Origin: Edaphochlamys debaryana
Taxonomy: Eukaryota; Chlorophyta; Chlorophyceae; Chlamydomonadales
DNA length: 64,000 bases
NCBI GenBank assembly: GCA_016858145.1
Contig: JAEHOE010000040.1
Span: forward strand, 496,001-560,000
Direction of reading: 5' to 3'
The notes beneath the pieces were generated by a model that was not told the DNA's origin, ran no database searches, and worked only from the letters and a program-made list of their open reading frames with translations. This document shows positions 49,302 through 61,519 of the stretch, one piece after another. The position numbers were made by a program, and so were the translations under genes. Within the stretch, counting starts at the first letter, position 1. Each line of letters starts with the position of its first letter.

Positions 49302-52300
49302 CTAGCCTTGCAGCTCGCCGTCCGCATCGCGCCGGAGCGGCTTCAGCCACAGACCGCCATGGAAGAACCAGCCCTCCCCAGGCGGCTTGCCCGGCGGCGC
49401 GGCAGGCTGCAGCACAGGCGGAGCGGGGGCCGGGATGGGCACCGGCTGCGCCTCGTCCCGTGCCCGGGGCGCCAGGGGCCGCAGGGCCAGCCACGGACGG
49501 CCCGGGCCTCCCGGCGAAAGGCCCAACGCAGCGGGGGGGTCCGCCCCTGCGGCCGTGGCGCCAGCCCGTAGGGCCGCTTCCCACCTAGCATCGCGCTCGG
49601 AGCCTTCGAGGTCCAGTCTGGGCCCCTGCCCGCCATCCGATGCGCGTGCCCAAGGGCCCGAGCGCTGCGCTCCCAGATCGTGCTCCGGCGCTGATGGCAC
49701 GGGCGACAAGCCGATCTGACCGGAACGCAGGAGGCTGAGGAAGCCAGACGCCGGGGTCCTGTCCGTACCGCCGCTGTGGCCTGTGTGACGGGAGGGGACA
49801 GTGAGCAGGTGCGAGGCGCCCGGGGAGAGCTGCGACAGCGCTCCGCTCAGCCGCACTGGCACACCGCTGGCCGCTGCCGGCTGCGACGGGGGGGCCCTGG
49901 GCACGGAGGGCCCGGCGGCGAGGTCTCGCTGGCCCAGGCCGGAGGGCGCGGACGAGCCGCCGGCACGCAGCGAGGGCGCCCGCGGCGGCGGCGGGGGCAT
50001 GAGCTCTGCCGGGACGGGCCGCTGGCTGGGGAGCCGCACCGAGGGCGAGGGCTCACCAAGGCCTCCCGCGGACACGGTGTCTGACTGGACGGTGGCTGCC
50101 GGCCCCAGTCGCAGCCCCTGCACCTGAAGCGAGGGCAGGGTCTCGAGGAAGCCCGCTCCCGGGCCGTAGGGGTCCATGTCGCTCAGCGGGGCAGCGGCGG
50201 GCGCACGGCGAGGCGGCGGGGCGGCGGCGGAGCGGGTGGGCCGTGGCGCCAGTCCCGTGTCGTGGTCGGCCTCCTGCATGGGGGGCCCAAGGCGCCTCTG
50301 CGGGGCCTGCACGGCCACGCCCCGACGGCCAGCCTCCGCCCGGACTGCAGCATAGGCAGCTGCCTCCGCAGCGTCAGCGCCCTGCACCTCAGCCAAAGCG
50401 TAGGTGCTGTGCGGGGAGAGTGCAACCGCACGCACACCCGCACCCGCTGAGCCGGCACCGGGGAGCTCCCAGCTGCCGCCCGCATCGGACAGGCCGCCCC
50501 GCAGCGAGCGCACGGGCGGCCGCTGCAGGCGATGGTCAGGCGGGGCCAGCAGCGGCGGCGGCAGGGCGGCGGCCATCCTCGCGCGGGCCTCCTCCTCCTC
50601 CTGCATCGCCCTCGCACGCTCCTGCAGGTGCTCCAGCTTCCGAGCCTGCTGCTCGTGCAGCCGCTCTAGCGCTGCGATCTGCGCTCGGAGCTCCGCCTGC
50701 TCCATGTCGTGCTCGTCGGCCTGCGCGGCTCGAGGCTGTGCGGCCCGCTGCGCGGGCGGCTGACGCGGACCCTGCCCCGCCGGCTGACGCTGGAGGAGCT
50801 CGGCCAGGGGTGCCGGGGGAGCAGCAGGCGCCCGAGCCGGGAGGAGGAGCGGGGCCGCCCCTGCCGCAGCGGCCGCGCTGCTGGGGCCTAGCCGCAGGCC
50901 GGCGGTGCCCTGAGGCCCGGCAAGAGCACCGCCACCGCCGCCCGCCCTCGCCAGCTGCAGCAGCATCAGCGTGTGGAGGTCCAGCGGGGCATCGGAGCCC
51001 AGGCCCAGGCCGCCCGGTAGCAGCCCCGGGGCGAGCAGGCCCCACGGCCCCAGGGCAGGCGCGGCCCCGCCCTGCAGGGCAATGTCGGCCGCCGGCCAGC
51101 CGAGAGGGCGCAAGCCTGGAAGGGGTGGCGGGAGCAAGGAGTTGGCAGTCAGACCCGCGCGCGTACTGCGTCAGCAACACCCGAACAGCAGCATAGAAGA
51201 AGCTGCCTGCAGCGCTCATATCAGGTTCACCCGTCGCCTCCCGCTCACCTTGTGCCTCGGGCCTCGGCGTATGGCGCGGGGGCAGGGCTCCAGCGCCGCT
51301 GGGCGCGACACGTGTGGACAGTGCGCCCTCCGCCTGCTGCCGCGCGCCTCGCCCCAGCGCCAGCACCAACGCAGCTGCCTGGTGCTCCTCGGGGCTCATG
51401 TCCCCCTCTGACGCCCCTGCACGGCCCAAGCGAGCCTGCTTGCGGTGCGCTGCAGATGCCCGCCGGCCGGCCCGCTGCTCAAGCGGCGCACCGTCGCTCG
51501 AGGCATCCTCGTCAGACGGGAAGTCCGTAGCCGCCGCGCGCCACCTGCCCTTGGAGCTCCCCCTCCGCTCGCCAGCAGCCGAGGGGCCCTGGGCCCCGCG
51601 CCAGGCGGGATCCTGGGGTAGCGAGGGGTCTCTCCCGCGCCGTGAAGGGACCCCGGCCGGCGCATCCTCCTCGTCAGAGCGCTCCGAGTCCGACGAAGAC
51701 CCCCCGTCGTTGTACCGGGTCGTGGTCCCGGCGTGGGAGCGGCGCGGTCGCTTGCGGGTGGGGCCTGCGGAGCCCCCCGCGCCGGCGGCAGCGGAGCTGG
51801 ACCGCTTGCCGCCAGCGCCTCCATGCGAGGCTCTGTGCCTGGGCGCTGCTGCGGCCTGCCTCCTGCGCCTGGGAGCAGGCGAGCGCTCCTCGCCCTCGTC
51901 GGCTCCCCCGCCGTCCTGGTTGTCGACGGCCTCTCCGTCGTTCTCCGCGCCGGCCTGCCCCTGTTCCCCGGCCTGAGCTGCCGGCCCTGCGTTGCCCTGC
52001 CCGAGCTGAGCGGGCTGGGAGCGTACCGTCTGGAGGGCGGCCTCGCGGGCCGCGGGGTCCTCGTGCCGGTCCCCCAGCAGCTGCAGGTAGGCGCGCAGGA
52101 TCGAGCGGCCCGCGTTGTCGTCCTCAGAGTGGCAGCGCATGGTAGAGTAAAAGATGTTCTGAGGACAGCGATTGGGGAGGCGGGGACAGACACGTGGAAG
52201 CCTGAAGTCTAGAGGGGTTACAGATGTGGCCAGAGGGTAAAGGTACCGATCTGCTTTGCAACCTGGCTGACTCTCACCTTGACGTCCGTCGAGCTGCGTT

Positions 52301-52907
52301 CTGTGAAGTGCACAGAGATGGCCTTCCACCTGTGTAGGACAGGTGAAGGGAGGAGGGGGCGAGGGTCCAGTCGGCACCACGGACACGAGACTGCCAAAAG
52401 GCGGGCTGCAGCAGCTCTAGGAGCCAGCACACAGGGCTCCTAGGAGCACATGCCCAGAGGAGCCGTGAGCACAAGCGGTCGGTAACCGGGTGGCTGGGCT
52501 GGCTGTTCGTGCGCGGGGCAGGATGGCAAGGCCCCCTCTCACTGGTTGCCGTGGATGACGTGCAGATCAGCCAGCTTCATGAAGTCGTCAGAGCTCCACT
52601 TGAGAGTCCAGCGAGGGGTGCGGATGTAGGAGGGGTTGCTGCGGGAAACCCGAGGGCACAGCAGGGCACAGCAAGGGTTAAACCGAAAACGCAGCCGCCC
52701 GCCTTCATGCTGCTTCATGGGTGCTCCTAGCCATTCAGCTGTAAGGCCTCCCGCTAGCGGTCCTCACGTGGCTCGCGAGCGGCCGTTCTGCGCATTTCTG
52801 CGCTCCGGGCTGCCCTCGTCGCTTTCCGAAGACGAAGCCGTCGACGGTGAGTCCTCATCATCGCTCTTCCTGCTTGTCCGAGCGCCCTTTCGTCCTCGCC
52901 CGGGCAT
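49302..52907 (-). CDS. Myb/SANT-like domain protein, paralog B
   Basis: Five minus-strand exons, in coding order 52907-52768, 52638-52543, 52329-52278, 52158-51249 and 51115-49302, encode 1003 residues with consistent phases. The intron positions match paralog A exactly relative to the protein. The N-terminus is basic then acidic/Ser-rich (MPGRGRKGARTS, then SSSESDEGSPE). The Myb-like domain reads PRWTLKWSSDDFMKLADL, HGNQWKAISVHFTER and STDVKN. Then come a region with RKRPRRSHAGTTTRY, a coiled-coil-like stretch with EQAELRAQIAALERLHEQQ, proline-rich sequence including ELMPPPPPR, and the conserved end GEGWFFHGGLWLKPLRR. Compared with A it has extra sequence with RWRAAATDFPSDEDASS. A sequence-specific DNA-binding or chromatin role is inferred; no partner is evident. 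The start is supported by equal placement in paralog C. Confidence 0.87.
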
Positions 52908-53984
52908 TCCCCGTCTCGCCGCCGCTGCGCGTCAGGACAATGTGGGGCCAAGTGGGCACAAGTACTTAGCTCAGGCCTCCAAGTGGCCTTAAGCTGTTCC
53001 AGGTTTACGTTCTACAGTCGCTAGGCCTACAGCTCGCCTGCAAAGCTGTTCGGCAATCACCTAATCCTTCCAGGACTGAGCCGCAGGGACCGCAACTTGC
53101 GTTTCCTGTCAAAAGCGCGCAAGCTTGACTTGATTGCGGAGGGCGCCTTTTGGCGATAGGCTGGTCCGCTTGAGTCCCTAGACGTTGGGCCTGGCGTAAG
53201 AGTGAGCTAGCGTCTAGATACTGTATCAACTTGCTCTATGTGGCTAAGAGACTACTGCGGTGAGGGGAACGGCGTCCCGCCAGAGGCAGGATGGCCGGCG
53301 GGATGTGCCGAGGCCGAACAGAGCACCTCGCTGTCCAGACTCACCACGACAACTCGGTTGTTGGCCGGCTCTATAAACTGGCAGATCGCCAGTATCGCGG
53401 TGAACGGGCACTCAGCGTGCCGCGTGTCAATGCCGGAGCGGATGCGGCGCGAGCGCTCAGCTCACCAGCCTGTGGGAGGAACTCGCGGACTATTGTAACA
53501 TTTGACGCGTTGCCCCGTGGTTCTCGGCCCGAGCACTCGGCCCAAACAAGCGCGTGCCCACCGAAAACGCGCCAAGGAATTCCAGGTGAGGCGCAGCGGT
53601 TAGAGCGCTTACTGGGGCACTCAGAAACTGCCTTATAGCGCGCCTATCCACGACTCGGCACGGTACGGCACAAGACGAACCCAGCCGTCCAACACGACGG
53701 GTTGGTGCGTCAGGGTGCGTCAGAGCCAGGGAGCCAGGGTGTGAGGCTGCGTGCATGACACCATGACAACAACATTCTGGTTGGAGGGGCCGCCCCCAGT
53801 ACAGGGAGCCATGCATGGCCGCTCGCCCTTACTAGGGTCCTCTTCAAGCCTGGCATGCTGTCAGGCTGCCGTGCCATGTGCTACCAGACCACCTGTGTGC
53901 GTCAAGGGGCGCTTGGCCGACGACAGGAACGGGCTCAAGCCCCCTCCCCCGTCGTCCCCCCCTCGACAAGAAGCCCTGCCCCAG
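52908..53984. other. Upstream region of paralog B, duplicated at 60451-61519
   Basis: Short frames here do not survive in the second copy, where small indels shift them (for example CGGGATGTGCCGAGG against CGGGATGGCGAGG), so the stretch is judged non-coding. It should contain the promoter of the Myb-like gene. A TATAAA sits at about 53372 on the plus strand and is kept at about 60913, pointing away from the gene. Confidence 0.55.
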
Positions 53985-56475
53985 TGCCCCTGTCCCGGCC
54001 CGCTGCCGCCGCCATGACGTGCCAGGCAGCCTGGGCGTCGTACGTAGCAGCACAGGCACCTGACTGCATAGGCACATGCAGGCATATGCATAGGCACATG
54101 TGCAGGCTGTGCAGGTACCTGGCCACATCGGCAGGCAGGTGCGTGGTTATGGGTATAGGAGCCACAGTGCAGGAGGGCACCTGAGGGCACACTCGGCTCC
54201 AGGCCCCCGGTCACCATGAGCGGGCAGCGTGCGCAGCAAACCGTGCGACCACGTCGCCCTGCAGGCTTATGTTGTCGCGCATTTGCCCACACAGGAGTAT
54301 ATAGCACAGGCAGTATTGCTGGGCAGCGCTGTGTACGAGGTGCAAGGGTATTTGGGCCCGAAGCGATGGGCCCCGTCAATGGCCCGTCAGGTTCGCCGGC
54401 AGCTCGCTGAGTTCGCAGGTTGGGCCCCGGCTGGGCCGCCCGGGCCCCGGCTTCATGATGTCTGTCCGCCTTGTCTCGTTGTCCTTGTAAACGGACCAGA
54501 GCTGCAGCCGTGAACTCACGTTATGTGCCAAGCGCACTGTTCCTCTCTGCATTGTCCTTGACAGTTTACGTGAGATCAAGGTGCTCATGAGGTGAGGCAA
54601 GGTACCAGCAGATGAAGTTTAGGCGCAGGAAATCACAGTGCTCAAGGTCAAGGCTGATGGACACGGCATGGATGCTTGTGCCTTGTGGAGCCCCCCCAGG
54701 GTGACTTCGTGACACTTGTTGGGCGGGATGGGGTCGTAGAAGAGCGTCGCCCTTGTCGCAGTCCACCGCCAGTCTCCACCGCCAGTCTCATACCGTTGCG
54801 CAGCCGGCTGTGTGGGGGAGGGCAGGGCAGCAGGGAGGGCCGGGGCCGGGCAACGGTGAGGCGCGCTTAGGGGGAGGACGGTGCTTGTGCCTTGTGGAGG
54901 CCCCCACTCGCCCACCCTCGCCCCCCTTTCTGCGCAACCGGATGCTGCCAGGGAGGGGGCCAGAGGAGGACGTGCCGTGCATCACCGCTGTAGGGTTTAC
55001 AGGGCAAAGAGCGACGAAGGGCTAACATGACCCATGGGAGCTTCAAACCGGCCTGCGCACGCCACACCCTAGGGCCTCCGACCACCTATTCTGATGCACG
55101 GGCAGCGAAGCCCCCCCAGGATTACCCCGCGTCAGCGTGCGTGCCTGTGTGCTGGATGGTCCGGTAAAGGTCCGGCTATGTCCAGGCCGAGGCAATAAGA
55201 CGCCTGACGAGCGCATCACCTCGTGTAGTGCGGGGTTCCAACGGATTTGTGGCCGGGTGCGAGCCCGCGTGCCGTGGTGCGGGCTGGTGGTGAAGGGGGT
55301 TGAGGGCTGCACGGAGCCACAATCGAACATTGGACCCCCTGGGGGGCGTAGTCTGCGTAACACGCCCTACGCCACAACCAAGCGCTTCGCTTCGTTGATT
55401 TCTTCTAACCCCCTGGGGGGGACCACGGGGCTCAGCCCTTTTCCTGCCTCCGGGCAGCCACCCTTGTCTGATGCGCTGAGCCAGTCAGGCAGAAGTGCCG
55501 TCGGTGATGCCCAGCTGAACTCATGTCCAACCATCGTTTACGTCTCAAGAGCACACAAAGAGAGGACTGGGTCCACATCGGCCAAGCCACATGCACAAGG
55601 CGCACAAGAGTCATTGCCAAGCAAAGGACGCAGTGCCGACCAAGCGGCCAAATGACCCTGACTGAGAGCAGGGGCAAATATGCAACCCACGTCCTTGAGG
55701 CCGCACACTGACGCAGAAGACAACTTAGTAGCCCCGCATGTGAGCACGTCAGCATGTCAGAACGTGCAGTGCGGGGCCCATAACGCCCACGAAAGAAGCG
55801 CCCCTCAGGAGTCGAAGGTAGGGGCGGGAAATCCCACCACCCGTTGCGCCAGGTTTGCAGCAACAACATGCGAATGATCTATCCCCTCATGCTCGACCAC
55901 GCCACTTGAAACTGCACGAAGTCCTCAAAGACTAACAGCGGTGGCGTGTCAGTCCAAACCACTGAGCATCGCAGCATCACGGCATCGCGCATGGGAGACG
56001 TTTGCAAATACAGAAACCCTGTAAGCATGACAAGGGTGGGCCCATCCCATCCATGCCATCTGCACACCCGTACGCAGCCTACCCTGCACTTCCTCAGACC
56101 GGGTCAGAAGACACGCAACCAAGCTCCCGGCCACAAGGCAATGCCACCGGGCCGTTACCCCAATTACAGGCAGGTTTGCGGTGGGTTGAAAGGATTTCCA
56201 AGATTCACGGTCCCAAATCTCCCCATCCGCCGCCGACATACATGTCACCCGCGTGGTTACAATCTCGAGCCCCTAGTCTGAAGAGCCAGCTGACACGGAT
56301 GTTGAGCAGGGCCAGAGGTCCCCATGTGCGAGGACACCGAAGGTTCACACCCGAGCGACGGAGCATTTGCTATTTGGAAGAAACCAGAAGGCTGCTGAAC
56401 GCAGTGCCATAGCCCACTCCTTGATTGGAGCCTCACATTGAAGGCGAATGTGAACAGCCCACCCCTATGACCCCT
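53985..56475. other. Spacer between the two duplicated units
   Basis: Includes dispersed repeat family 1 at 55155-55470. A plus-strand frame at 54229-54513 reads EYIAQAVLLGSAVYEVQGYL then KRWAPSMARQVRRQLAEFAG, more protein-like than its surroundings, and could be a fragment of a lost gene or mobile element; I do not recognise the family. A phrase GCTTGTGCCTTGTGGAG occurs twice (about 54683 and 54884). No intact gene was found. Confidence 0.45.
55155..55470 (+). repeat. Dispersed repeat family 1, copy 2
   Basis: Same block order as 18250-18515, starting near CGGCTATGTCCAGGCCGAGG and ending near GGGCAGCCACCCTTGTCT. This copy carries an extra ~80-bp segment with ACGCCCTACGCCACAACC between two ACCCCCTGGGGGG-type blocks, probably an internal duplication or insertion. 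Confidence 0.85.
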
Positions 56476-56854
56476 TCGATAGCGAGGCCTTGGCGCCAGG
56501 CCATGCAGCACAGCCACAGTGTTCCCGACTCAGAAACCATCCCCCAAGGCAATGTAGCCCATCACATGCATGCACCCAGCCCCATGTACTTCACACCACT
56601 CTCATGCCATGTCACAATCACCAGGCTGCGTTATCCAGGTCCGGACTCGTTTCCCCAACCCAGGAAGCTGTTGCCCACCGCTCCGGCCCATGCATACCCA
56701 TAACCCTGCCCGGACCTTGAAGACGGCTTGCAGAAAATATGCATGCGTATACACTACCCAGCCCGGAGCTTGCGCTCCTGCACCCCGAGTAAAGCGTTGT
56801 GGTGCTGATTAACCCGAAGCTGGCTGCCTTGACCATCCATATTGCACCAGAACA

Positions 56855-59800
56855 CTAGCCTTGCAGCTCGCCGTCCGTATCGCGCCGGAGCGGCTTCAGC
56901 CACAGACCGCCATGGAAGAACCAGCCCTCCCCAGGCGGCTTGCCCGGCGGCGCGGCAGGCTGCAGCGCAGGCGGAGCGGGGGCCGGGATGGGCACCGGCT
57001 GCGCCTCGTCCCGTGCCCGGGGCGCCAGGGGCCGCAGGGCCAGCCACGGACGGCCCGGGCCTCCCGGCGAAAGGCCCAACGCAGCGGGGGGGTCCGCCCC
57101 TGCGGCCGTGGCGCCAGCCCGCAGGGCCGCTTCCCACCAAGCATCGCGCTCGGAGCCTGCGAGGTCCAGTCTGGGCCCCTGCCCGCCATCCGATGCGCGT
57201 GCCCAAGGGGCTGAGCGCTGCGCTCCGAGCTCTTGCTCCGGCGCTGATGGCAGGGGAGACAAGCCGATCTGACCGGAACGCAGGAGGCTGAGGAAGCCAG
57301 ACGCCGGGGTCCTGTCCGTACCGCCGCTGTGGCCTGTGTGACGGGAGGGGACAGTGAGCAGGTGCGAGGCGCCCGGGGAGAGCTGCGACAGCGCTCCGCT
57401 CAGCCGCACTGGCACACCGCTGGCCGCTGCCGGCTGCGACGGGGGGGCCCTGGGCACGGAGGGCCCGGCGGCGAGGTCTCGCTGGCCCAGGCCGGAGGGC
57501 GCCGACAAGCCGCCGGCACGCAGCGAGGGCGCCCGCGGCGGCGGCGGGGGCATAATCTCTGACGGGACGGGCCGTTGGCTGGGGAGCCGCACCGAGGGCG
57601 AGGACCCGCCAACGCCTCCGGTGTCCGAGTGGTTCCACAGCCCCTGCACCTGAAGCGACGGCAGGGTCTCGAGGAAGCCCGCTCCCGGGCCGTAGGGGTC
57701 CATGTCGCTCAGCGGGGCAGCGGCGGGCGCACGGCGAGGCGGCGGGGCGGCGGCGGAGCGGGTGGGCCGTGGCGCCAGTCCCGTGTCGTGGTCGGCCTCC
57801 TGCATGGGGGGCCCAAGGCGCCTCTGCGGGGCCTGCACGGCCACGCCCCGACGGCCGGCCTCCGCCCGGACTGCAGCATAGGCAGCTGCCTCCGCAGCGT
57901 CAGCGCCCTGCACCTCAGCCAAAGCGTAGGTGCTGCGCGGGGAGAGTGCAACCGCACGCACACCCGCACCCGCTGAGCCGGCACCGCAGAGCTCCCAGCT
58001 GCCGCCCGCATCGGACAGGCCGCCCCTCAGCGCGTGCACGGGCGGCCGCTGCAGGCGATGGTCAGGCGGGGCCAGCAGCGGCGGCGGCAGGGCGGCGGCC
58101 ATCCTCGCGCGGGCCTCCTTCTCCTCCTGCATCGCCCTCGCACGCTCCTGCAGGTGCTCCAGCTTCCGAGCCTGCTGCTCGTGCAGCCGCTCTAGCGCTG
58201 CGATCTGCGCTCGGAGCTCCGCCTGCTCCATGTCGTGCTCGTCGGCCTGCGCGGCTCGAGGCTGTGCGGCCCGCTGCGCGGGCGGCTGACGCGGACACTG
58301 CCCCGCCAGCTGACGCTGAAGGAGCTCGGCCAGGGGTGCCGGGGGAGCAGCAGGCGCCCGAGCCGGGAGGAGGAGCGGGGCCGCCCCTGCCGCAGCGGCC
58401 GCGCTACTGGGGCCTAGCCGCAGGCCGGCGGTGCCCTGAGGCCCGGCAAGAGCACCGCCACCGCCGCCCGCCCTCGCCAGCTGCAGCAGCATCAGCGTGT
58501 GGAGGTCCAGCGGGGCATCGGAGCCCAGACCCAGGCCGCCCGGTAGCAGCCCCGGGGCGAGCAGGCCCCACGGCCCCAGGGCAGGCGCGGCCCCGCCCTG
58601 CAGGGCAATGTCGGCCGCCGGCCAGCCGACAGGGCGCAAGCCTGGAAGGGGTGGCGGGAGCAAGGAGACGGCAGTCAGACCCGCGCGCGTACTGCGTCAG
58701 CATCACCCGAACAGCAGCACAGAAGCAGCTGCCTACAGCCCACATATCATATTATATTCACCCACCGCCTCCCGCTCACCTTGCGCCTCGGGCCTCGGCG
58801 TATGGCGCGGGGGCAGGGCTCCAGCGCCGCTGGGCGCGACACGTGTGGACAGTGCGCCCTCCGCCTGCTGCCGCGCGCCTCGCCCCAGCGCCAGCACCAA
58901 CGCAGCTGCCTGGTGCTCCTCGGGGCTCATGTCCCCCTCTGACGCCCCTGCACGGCCCAAGCGAGCCTGCTTGCGGTGCGCTGCGGATGCCCGCCGGCCG
59001 GCCCGCTGCTCAAGCGGCGCACCGTCGCTCGAGGCATCCTCGTCAGACGGGAAGTCCGTAGCCGCCGCGCGCCACCTGCCCTTGGAGCTCCGCCTCCGCT
59101 CGCCAGCAGCCGTGGGGCCCTGGGCCCCGCGCCAGGCGGGATCCTGGGGTAGGGGGGGGTCTCTCGCGCGCCGTGAAGGGACCCCGGCCGGCGCATCCTC
59201 CTCGTCAGAGCGCTCCGAGTCGGACAAAGACCCGCCGTCGTTATACCGGGTCGTGGTTACGGCGTGAGAGCGGCGCGGTCGCTTGCGGGTGGGGCCTGCG
59301 GAGCCCCCCGCGCCGGCGGCAGCGGAGCTGGACCGCTTGCCGCCAGCGCCGTCATGCGAGGCTCTGTGCCTGGGCGCTGCTGCGGCCTGCCTCCTGCGCC
59401 TGGGAGCAGGCGAGCGCTCCTCGCCCTCGTCGGCTCCCCCGCCGTCCTGGTTGTCGACGGCCTCTCCGTCGTTCTCCGCGCCGGCCTGCCCCTGTTCCCC
59501 GGCCTGAGCTGCCGGCCCTGCGTTGCCCTGCCCGAGCTGAGCGGGCTGGGAGCGTACCGTCTGGAGGGCGGCCTCGCGGGCCGCGGGGTCCTCGTGCCGG
59601 TCCCCCAGCAGCTGCAGGTAGGCGCGCAGGATCGAGCGGCCCGCGTTGTCGTCCTCAGAGTGGCAGCGCATGGTAGAGTAAAAGATGTTCTGAGGACAGC
59701 GATTGGGGAGGCGGGGACAGACACGTGGAAGCCTGAAGTCTAGAGGGGTTACAGATGTGGCAAGAGGGTAGAAGGTACCGGTTTGCTTTGCAACCTGGCT

Positions 59801-60450
59801 GACTCTCACCTTGACGTCCGTCGAGCTGCGTTCTGTGAAGTGCACAGAGATGGCCTTCCACCTGTGTAGGACAGGTGAAGGGAGGAGGGGGCGAGGGTCC
59901 AGTCGGCACCACGGACACGAGACTGCCAAAAGGCGGGCTGCAGCAGCTCTAGGAGCCAGCGCACAGGGTTCCTAGGAGCACATGCCCAGTGGAGCCGTGA
60001 GCACAAGCTGTAGGCAACCAGGTAGACTGCTGTTGGGGGGGCTGACTGATTGTGCGCGGGGCAGGATGGCACGGGCCCCTCTCACTGGTTGCCGTGGATG
60101 ACGTGCAGATCAGCCAGCTTCATGAAGTCGTCAGAGCTCCACTTGAGAGTCCAGCGAGGGGTGCGGATGTAGGAGGGGTTGCTGCGGGAAACCCGAGGGC
60201 ACAGCAGGGCACAGCAAGCGTTAAACCGAAAACGCAGCCGCCCGCCTCCATGCTGCTTCATGGGTGCTCCTAGTCATTCAGCTGCAAGGCCTCCCGCTGG
60301 CGGTCCTCACGTGGCTCGCGAGCGGCCGTTCTGCGCATTTCTGCGCTCCGGGCTGCCCTCGTCGCTTTCCGAAGACGAAGCCGTCGACGGTGAGTCCTCA
60401 TCATCGCTCTTCCTGCTTGTCCGAGCGCCCTTTCGTCCTCGCCCGGGCAT
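56855..60450 (-). CDS. Myb/SANT-like domain protein, paralog C
   Basis: Five minus-strand exons, in coding order 60450-60311, 60181-60086, 59861-59810, 59689-58780 and 58641-56855, encode 994 residues. Exons 1-4 have the same lengths as in paralog B; only the last is shorter, owing to a deletion in the proline-rich part (LQVQGLWNHSDTGG replaces the longer B segment). Myb-like domain, basic clusters, coiled-coil-like stretch and the GEGWFFHGGLWLKPLRR end are intact. The proline motif reads SEIMPPPPPR here against AELMPPPPPR in B. No stop or frameshift interrupts it, so both tandem copies may be active genes. Function is inferred only from the Myb-like fold. Nearly identical flanks mean short reads may be collapsed between B and C. 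Confidence 0.87.
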
Positions 60451-61519
60451 TCCCCGTCTCGCCGCCGCTGCGCGTCAGGACAATGTGGGGCCAAGTGGGC
60501 ACAAGTACTTAGCTCAGGCCTCCAAGTGGTCATAAGCTGTTCCAGGTTTGCGTTCTACATTCTCTAGGCCTACAGCTCGCCGGCAAAGCTGTTCGGCAAT
60601 CACCTAATCCTTCCTGGACTGAGCCGCAGGGACCGCAACTTGCGTTTCCTGTCAAAAGCGCGCAAGCTTGACTTGATTGCGGAGGGCGCCTTTGGGCGAT
60701 TGGCTGGTCCGCTTGAGTCCCTAGACGTTGGGCCTGGCGTAAGAGTGAGCTAGCGTCTAGATACTGTATCAACTTGCTCTATGTGGCTAAGAGACTACTG
60801 CGGTGAGGGGAACGGCGTCCCGCCAGAGGCAGGATGGCCGGCGGGATGGCGAGGCCGAACAGAGCACCTCGCTGTCCAGACTCACCACGACAACTCGGTT
60901 GTTGGCCGGCTCTATAAACTGGCAGATCGCCAGTATCGCGGTGATCGGGCACTCAGCGTGCCGCGTGTCAATGCCGGAGCGGATGCGGCGCGAGCGCTCA
61001 GCTCACCAGCCTGTGGGAGGAACTCGCGGACTATTGTAACATTTGACGCGTTGCCCCGTGGTTCTCGGCCCGAGCACTCCGCCCGAACAAGCGCGTGCCG
61101 ACCGAAAACGCGCCAAGGAATTCCAGGTGAGGCGCAGCGGTTAGAGCGCTTACTGGGGCACTCAGAAACTGCCTTATAGCGCGCCTATCCACGACTCGGC
61201 ACGGTACGGCACAAGACGAACCCAACACGAGGGTTGGTGCGTCAGGGTGCGTCAGAGCCAGGGAGCCAGGGTGTGAGGCGCGTGCATGACACCATGACAA
61301 CAACATTCTGGTTGGAGGGGCCGGCTCCAGTACAGGGAGCCATGCATGGCCGCTCGCTCGCCCTTACTAGGGTCCTCTTCAAGCCTGGCATGCTGTCAGG
61401 CTGCCGTGCCATGTGCTACCAGACCACCTGTGTGCGTCAAGGGGTGCTTGGCCGACGACAGGAACGGGCTCAAGCCCCCTCCCCCGTCGTCCCCCCCTCG
61501 ACAAGAAGCCCTGCCCCAA

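Larger units (their letters stand above)
48906..61519. repeat. Direct segmental duplication of ~5 kb (48906-53984 and 56476-61519)
   Basis: The first unit begins TCGATAGCGAGGCCTTGGCG and ends GAAGCCCTGCCCCAG; the second begins with the same 20 bases at 56476 and ends GAAGCCCTGCCCCAA. Each carries a complete minus-strand Myb-like gene plus about 1.0 kb of upstream sequence. Coding and non-coding parts look similarly close, with scattered substitutions and a few indels, so the event is recent. The units are separated by about 2.5 kb (53985-56475). The second unit ends exactly where an L1-like retrotransposon starts. Confidence 0.93.

Noticed and set aside
53238..53638. Plus-strand frames in the duplicated upstream region
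   Set aside because: The frame shifts between the two duplicated copies because of small indels, so there is no sign of selection for coding.
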